Below are positions 44,078 to 49,473 of a stretch of 49,473 nt of DNA, in pieces (positions within the stretch are counted from its first letter, which is position 1; every line of letters starts with the position of its first letter). The notes under the pieces are model-generated. The model saw nothing but the letters and a program-made list of their open reading frames with translations. It did no database searches and was not told the DNA's origin. A program made the position numbers and the translations under genes. Source of the DNA: Zancudomyces culisetae (Eukaryota > Kickxellomycota > Harpellomycetes > Harpellales > Legeriomycetaceae). The stretch lies in the NCBI GenBank assembly GCA_001969505.1, contig LSSK01001922.1, positions 1-49,473 on the forward strand. Direction: 5' to 3'.

Positions 44078-44365
44078 TTAGTAGGCAACACAAAGAAAAC
44101 ATGAACAATAGATACACCCAACAGTTTCATTAGTATTCTTGCTGTTATTACTATTTTATCTATAATTCGCTTTATTTCCTTGTGGTTATATCACTACACC
44201 CTTTTTCATTGTATTAAGCTTTGCCCTTTTTCTCACAATTTGGTGAGCAAATAGAAATTAGAAAACAGAATAAGGTTTACACAATAATTTCGCTGTAATT
44301 TTTTTAAAAGCATATTACATTTAAAGCCCTGTAACCCCAGTTACATAAAAGAAAAAAACAAAACA

Positions 44366-44566
44366 ATGCCATGCCCATTTGCACTATTTTTGTCTCTTGA
44401 AGGTCACAAAACGCAACCACCCCCCAATCCACAAAGCAAATACTTTGGAAAATATGAAAGGATCCTGCTGTCCCCTTGGCTACCGCAAGTTTTTGACGCT
44501 AGAAAAACGATGATGGTGTTTAAAAACGAGTGGACGAGGTGGTTATTCGGGTCTCTGGCTAGCTGA
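44366..44566 (+). CDS. Short ORF of 66 codons, unrecognised
   Basis: The ATG has an A at -3 and an A-rich leader. The translation (MPCPFALFLSLEGHK, then YFGKYERILLSPWLPQVF and NEWTRWLFGSLAS) is less AT-driven than the surroundings. A second open stretch preceded by a strong acceptor (TCTTTTTTTTAG) starts near 44801 and runs about 64 codons, but no good donor connects them. No known domain. Confidence 0.25.
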   Translation: MPCPFALFLSLEGHKTQPPPNPQSKYFGKYERILLSPWLPQVFDARKTMMVFKNEWTRWLFGSLAS

Positions 44567-47197
44567 AATGCAGTCAACATGACCTTTCTTTTTTCACTCA
44601 GTTCTAGTCACTTCACTCAATGATATTCTCAATCTTAAACGACATTCACTCACATTCTGACCACATGTACTTTAAGTACAATATCTAGGTTGATTTACTA
44701 CAATAATTTTATCCCCATCCATTTTTACAAAACCCAATGGCTATTTAATTAGATTTCGCCAGTTTCCCTTAGTTCTCATCTCTGGCTTGTCTTTTTTTTA
44801 GCATCCAACGCAGCTTTAAGAAAAATCGCAATTGTTTGCCTTGGTAGACTTTTTACTGGATTTGGTCTATCAATGCCTCCAAAGCGACATACCTATTTTC
44901 TAAATGCTTCACGTCTTCCATTGGTTCGTATATTTACATCAAGCCTACGCTTTGGCTCCACCTATTGTACTGTGTACAACAGTATTATTCGAAACACTTG
45001 ATTGCAGTATCAAGCTACATTCATTTCCAAAAATAAAATTGAGATCAAGCTGAATTCAGTCTCGCCATAGATTGGCTGCCTTTCATACATTCTCCTCTCT
45101 CTCATAAGTTAAAGATCATAGTAAAAGTGACTAATTCACTGCGCTCACTTTCTCTAATGAAAAAGGCTGGGGGTAATTACCAGAAATTTGCTAAAATCGC
45201 AACTAGCAAAGCGTATCCCAACTATTCTAAGAGCACAAAAAGACCTGATGAAACACGTCATTCCATGTGGTGTGTGATCTCAGTATCGTAGACACGCTCA
45301 TACCACTAAAATCATGGTAGCTATTGTTCAACTGGAGTGTGGCACATTGTTTTTAGTGAGACCATGAAGAATAGAATGACATTGTCACATATTGAATGTT
45401 TTTTAGTTTGTCTTATACATGTCTGCTTAAATACAGAAACCGGCATGTGTATTACCAAAAAGTATTATCATGCCTATTTTTAGACTAAATGAGGACGAAC
45501 AATCTGTTTTATCGTTTTATTATTACGTCCTCTGCCTTTTTTTTACCTACTGTGTTTACATAGAGTATCTTATTGCTACAACAAAAATAGCTGGCCTGTA
45601 AAGAGGCTAGATATCACTGCCGTTATTCAAAAACACATTTTTCTTTGCTTTTATCTATGTTTAGTATTTCGAAATGTCTTTTTATATACTCAATCTATAG
45701 CTGAATCCATTTAGCCAACAAGAAAAAGATCATCGTATGGATGACTGGCTCAAATAATACTGTTTCAGAAAGATTCAACACAAATTTATTCCATGTTCAA
45801 GTCACATGTATAAATTATAGTCTATTTTGGGCATGCTTGTTGTTTTTGAGTGTTGGAAGGATATACATATCTGTGCTCGTCGATAGCAAATCTTACCCAC
45901 TAGGCAAACAAATAAACACAATAATAGCTAAATGGAAGGCGGAAATAAACTCGGATGTTGGGTAGGACTTGCACTTTGGCATCGGTGCTTACAAAACGTA
46001 GTAGTTAGTGGCTGGGAATCAACATGTGAAAAAGTACAGCTAATATGTGAACTCTCTCCCCGCCCCCCTCCGGTTTTTTATGGCTTTTTTAGATGATGAA
46101 CGTGCGATGCGTTCTAATGGGTAAATAATGAGAAGTGAGTTTATTTATTAAAATAATCTAATCCTGGAATTAAAAAAAGAATGAGACACGCTACACAATG
46201 GTAGTACGCTAACTTAGAAGTGAGTACTTTTCAAATATGTAGCGAATTGTGATGTGTACATATCATCCTCATACTTTTAACTACCAGAATACCATATATA
46301 TATATATATGACCACTGATATATCGAGCTAACTAGAGGTTACGCAAAATATAGCCATATGATTGCGATGACTACTCAAATTTGCACCAAAATTTCTCCCT
46401 ATTTCTTTTCTTTTCCGGAGATACCCTCTATACTTAAACTCAGCACTAAAAAAAATAGGCAGTATTTTGTGAGTAGATCAAGAATTGCACCAAAAAAGAG
46501 AACTTAGGATATTCATAGCTCTCCTCCTCTTCACCATTCCATTCATCAATTGATTAAAGTTATATATACATTCAACGTCTTATAGCAATAGCAATAGCAA
46601 TAATATTGAAATAAATAACTATACACTTTGTAAGGTGTGGAGAAATACAAGTGTATATGTAGTATCCTTATTAGCAGTATACCAACTTTGAACATAAAAA
46701 TAAATAATGCTTTTTCCCCAAAAAGGATCGGATGGGTGGATTTACTACAAGTAAATTGGGGTAATGGTGAATTTATGTATGGGGGGGGGGGTGAGGAAAA
46801 GTATATGAAGATGGGGTGTGTTATTCAAGCAGTCATACATTTGTGTAATAAAGTGGGAAGTCTATTTTGCACCAATTATACCCATGTTTATCAGTGTTTG
46901 ATTGTTTTCGAAATTATATTTCCAGGCTAACCCGTGACTATCATGGATGTGTAAATATAAGTATGCGTGTGTCATCACATTGTGAAAATAGTACACTTTA
47001 TTTACTCTTTTATGCATGCACGCATATATCCAGTTTGGTTGTACAAGGTACTTTTAAAGGTATATAAGTCCGTGCAATTCTTTACAATGTATAACTATCT
47101 TGCATATTATCTAAAACTCTATCGCATTCTCAATCTTTTCCTGGTCATTTAGCATTACACCATTTGAAGCAAAAAAAAATAAGTAAGTAAGTAAGAT
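44567..47197. other. 2.6-kb gene-poor region
   Basis: No convincing gene. Contains an (AT)n tract near 46293-46308, AGCAAT units at about 46586-46606, an 11-G run at 46781-46791 and AAGT units just before 47198. The open fragment at about 44801-44995 is mentioned with the preceding ORF. Confidence 0.5.
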
Positions 47198-47476
47198 ATG
47201 GAAAAAGCATTGAGTATGCACCGAGATGTAGTTCAGTCACAAGAGTTGAGTGGTTGTATCCATCTTAATGAAACGAGAAGGATTTATAACCACGAAATAC
47301 CCTGTCTCATCTGCGAAAGCGCAAAAACTGGCAAATTGTTTCGTGAAATCAAAAACATTAAAGACAAATCAACACTGACCAGTATTAGCAAATTCAGATC
47401 CAAACCAATGTACTCGTCAATAAACTTGGTTAATGGAAATGAAAAAGTTAAAAAGCATAAAAAAACCAGACGATAG
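47198..47476 (+). CDS. Small basic hypothetical protein (92 residues) with a CxxC pair
   Basis: An ATG-to-stop ORF preceded by an A-rich leader and AAGT repeats. The translation is mixed in composition: MEKALSMHRDVVQSQELSG, then NHEIPCLICESAKTGKL, and a strongly basic end (EKVKKHKKTRR). The CLIC pair and an upstream Cys/His could bind zinc, but no family is recognised. It converges with HSM3 (320 bp between stops). Plausible but unproven gene. Confidence 0.4.
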   Translation: MEKALSMHRDVVQSQELSGCIHLNETRRIYNHEIPCLICESAKTGKLFREIKNIKDKSTLTSISKFRSKPMYSSINLVNGNEKVKKHKKTRR

Positions 47477-47796
47477 CTTCTCAGTCACACTCATTCAGCA
47501 TATATCAATACAAGACTAATTATTCAAAAATAACTTAATCGGACAAATCAAGCAATCAACACTGTATTTGTATGTTGTGTCGGACTCCGAAAAAATACTT
47601 GCAATAATCTCAAGTAAAAAGCTTAAATCAGACTATATTTTTAATGTTAATATTATTTCGTTTAGCACGATTTGAAAGAGTTAGAATTATTATATAAGCA
47701 GGTATTCGATATTAAGGGTTCTAAATAATAACTAGTTTAATATAAGCAACATAAATATCTTTTTTAAAAGAAAATCAAGTAAAAAAAATTTTTTTT

Positions 47797-49473
47797 TTAA
47801 GCGGAAATGGACGCTACCTGAGCAGCTGTGTTATCACCATTGGGCGAGGTAATAAATTGTCGGAGTCTGGAACAGGCATCATCATCGTAATTTACAGAGA
47901 AGTCTTGATGATGAACGATAGATGACACAATGGTATGTTTCCATTTCCTAACATTGTAGTCCTCAGATTGATTTTTCGCCAACAAATACTCGAACACCGA
48001 TGAGGAAAGAGATACTTCTCGTTGACCCCACCGGTACAAGCAGATATTTTTGAGTACAGAAAGACAGGCAATAGTCAACTCGGGAATACCTTGTTTGCAG
48101 TTTTTGACAAGGCTTGATAACAAACCACCATTGTCTATCTGCATGTAGATATTGAAATTAGCATCAGATGTTTCGCCTTGCGGCTCAGATTTTTCAAAGA
48201 GGCAAGAAAGAGTTCGTAAACTTTCTAGCTTTACATCGCCAGCACTATATGTACATAGTTCTATCAGCTTGTCTACTGCCTTTTTATCCTCACATAATAG
48301 TTTCAGCACAGCTGGATCGGATCCAGAGATACCCATACACACCAACGCATTAATCTTTAAAGTAGTGTCACCCGATTGATCTAGATACTTTTCCAAATAA
48401 TCCATGTACGGATAGCTTTTGCATAGATCCACGAATGCACTGCCACTATATTCCGAAAACCTGGAAAAGGTTTTAAACGCTGACGCCTTAACAAACGATG
48501 GATGCTCCGATGCCGGATTCATGAGCTTAGAAATCTCATCCAAGACACCTTGCTCTTCCATGTACTTGAATATCGTCAGGCTTTCCCCAAATGATGGAAC
48601 AAGATCAAGCGCCGCCATGGCTGCTAAGAAATCGGTGGATTTCAAGTCTGCGAAAAAGGTATCTATAAATCCTTGATCAATCAAAAACTGTGCCATATAT
48701 GCATCTGTGTGAGTGATAGTGTTATCTAGTATTTGATATATCCTAAATCTATGCGATGCGTCCCGAGACAAAACATCTTTTATTGCCAAGATTGATTTTT
48801 TATCATATACAAACTCTGCACAATAGGAATATTTTGTCAGGGAAAGCAAAACTTTTAAAGCCAGATTCACGTGTTCTGCGTCTTCCTTCCCTCTTAAACA
48901 CCGCCAAATGTGACCGGAGTATTCGGTGTTATACTGCCCTTCAGCCAAAACACAGCGTGTAAATTGCTCTAGCACCATACATTTGACTTCTGGGTGGGGA
49001 TGCTCCAACCCGCTTGGAATGTACTCATCAAACTTTTCGTGAATCATGCTCCATGAAACTGGTGCTAAAAGCTTTCCAGTTACTTTTGCAACGCTGGAAA
49101 TAATTTTGTTGTCTGGGAGCGTAAGCAGTGAAAATAGCACTGCAAACGAAATTTGGGTCAGCACTGCTTCAAATACATCTAGAAATGGTCCCTCTATTAA
49201 TATGATAATTAAAGGTATTCACTTTATGTTTTGTGCTTGTTTCTCTTTTTGTTTTATATTATTTTTTTTTGTCAGGTATTGCTTCAAAACCATAAAGCAA
49301 AACGCATATAGTAAAAGAGAGATACATAAAAATGCAGCCTTACTGTTCAGATGCTCGTATAATTTATCAAACAATTCAACGTTTTTTTCAACCAATTCTT
49401 CGGTAGTTACTTCCTGTAAGACATTGCAGATCTCTTGAATTGTGATTTCGTAATCCTTGAGCTGTGTCTTTTC
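47797..49473 (-). CDS. HSM3: Hsm3/PSMD5-like proteasome assembly chaperone (N-terminus outside window)
   Basis: Two visible exons: 49344-49473 (continuing past the right edge) and 47797-49193, separated by a 150-bp intron (donor GTAAGG, acceptor AATAG, phase 1, restoring Lys). The visible product is about 508 residues, near the full length of PSMD5 (about 500) and Hsm3 (480), so few residues are missing. It is an all-helical ARM/HEAT-like protein: EHPHPEVKCMVLEQFTRCV, HVNLALKVLLSLTKYSYCAE, FLAAMAALDLVPSFGESL, LESLRTLSCLFEKSEP, ELTIACLSVLKNICLYRWG, as in the PSMD5 family. It chaperones the Rpt1-Rpt2-Rpn1 module during assembly of the 19S base in the cytosol. Family assignment is strong; the name rests on remembered resemblance. 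Confidence 0.85.

Overview
The window looks like nuclear DNA of an ascomycete yeast. The proteins are typical of Saccharomycotina (proteasome beta-2, Sro7/Lgl, Hsm3, perilipin, DUF1748, Slp1-type SUN protein). The intergenic DNA is very AT-rich. Several genes have short introns with GTAAGT/GTAATA-type donors, and one gene has three. A CTG codon (17831-17833) sits at a leucine conserved in isopropylmalate dehydrogenases, which argues for the standard code and against CTG=Ser. Intron density, loose branch points, an ACAD10/11-type acyl-CoA dehydrogenase with an SKL terminus and a P450 together suggest an early-diverging yeast lineage (Dipodascaceae/Trichomonascaceae-like); that placement is inference. 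Only about half of the window is convincingly coding.

Layout, left to right. A microsomal P450 is cut by the left edge (1-1349, minus). A three-exon peroxisomal acyl-CoA dehydrogenase (2735-4285, minus) is followed by a small secreted Thr/Ser-rich protein (5649-6149, minus) and a Zn2Cys6 transcription factor (8053-10506, minus). A 3.3-kb divergent spacer with palindromes leads to proteasome beta-2 PUP1 (13848-14666, plus). PUP1 converges on the standout gene, a single 1092-codon ORF that fuses isopropylmalate dehydrogenase (Leu2) to a complete isopropylmalate-isomerase-like protein (14891-18169, minus). Next are a two-exon DUF1748 gene (21071-21541, plus), a 1458-residue PPR protein (22329-26705, minus), perilipin (28208-29275, minus), an Slp1-type SUN protein (32547-35645, minus), an unrecognised 567-residue acidic protein (36369-38072, minus), a four-exon Sro7/tomosyn homologue (39866-43408, minus), a possible small basic protein gene (43470-44077, minus) and Hsm3/PSMD5, cut by the right edge (47797-49473, minus).

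The genes do not form one cluster. Two serve the proteasome (PUP1, HSM3), two serve lipid or peroxisomal metabolism (ACAD, perilipin), and one serves exocytosis (SRO7). The exceptional item is the leucine-pathway fusion. It joins consecutive steps in reverse order (dehydrogenase first), its isomerase half has motifs of a different LeuC/homoaconitase subfamily from classical fungal Leu1, and its codon choice changes near residue 800. No tRNA, rRNA, transposon or CRISPR array was seen. Several intergenic stretches carry open fragments with plausible splice sites; these are listed with low confidence.
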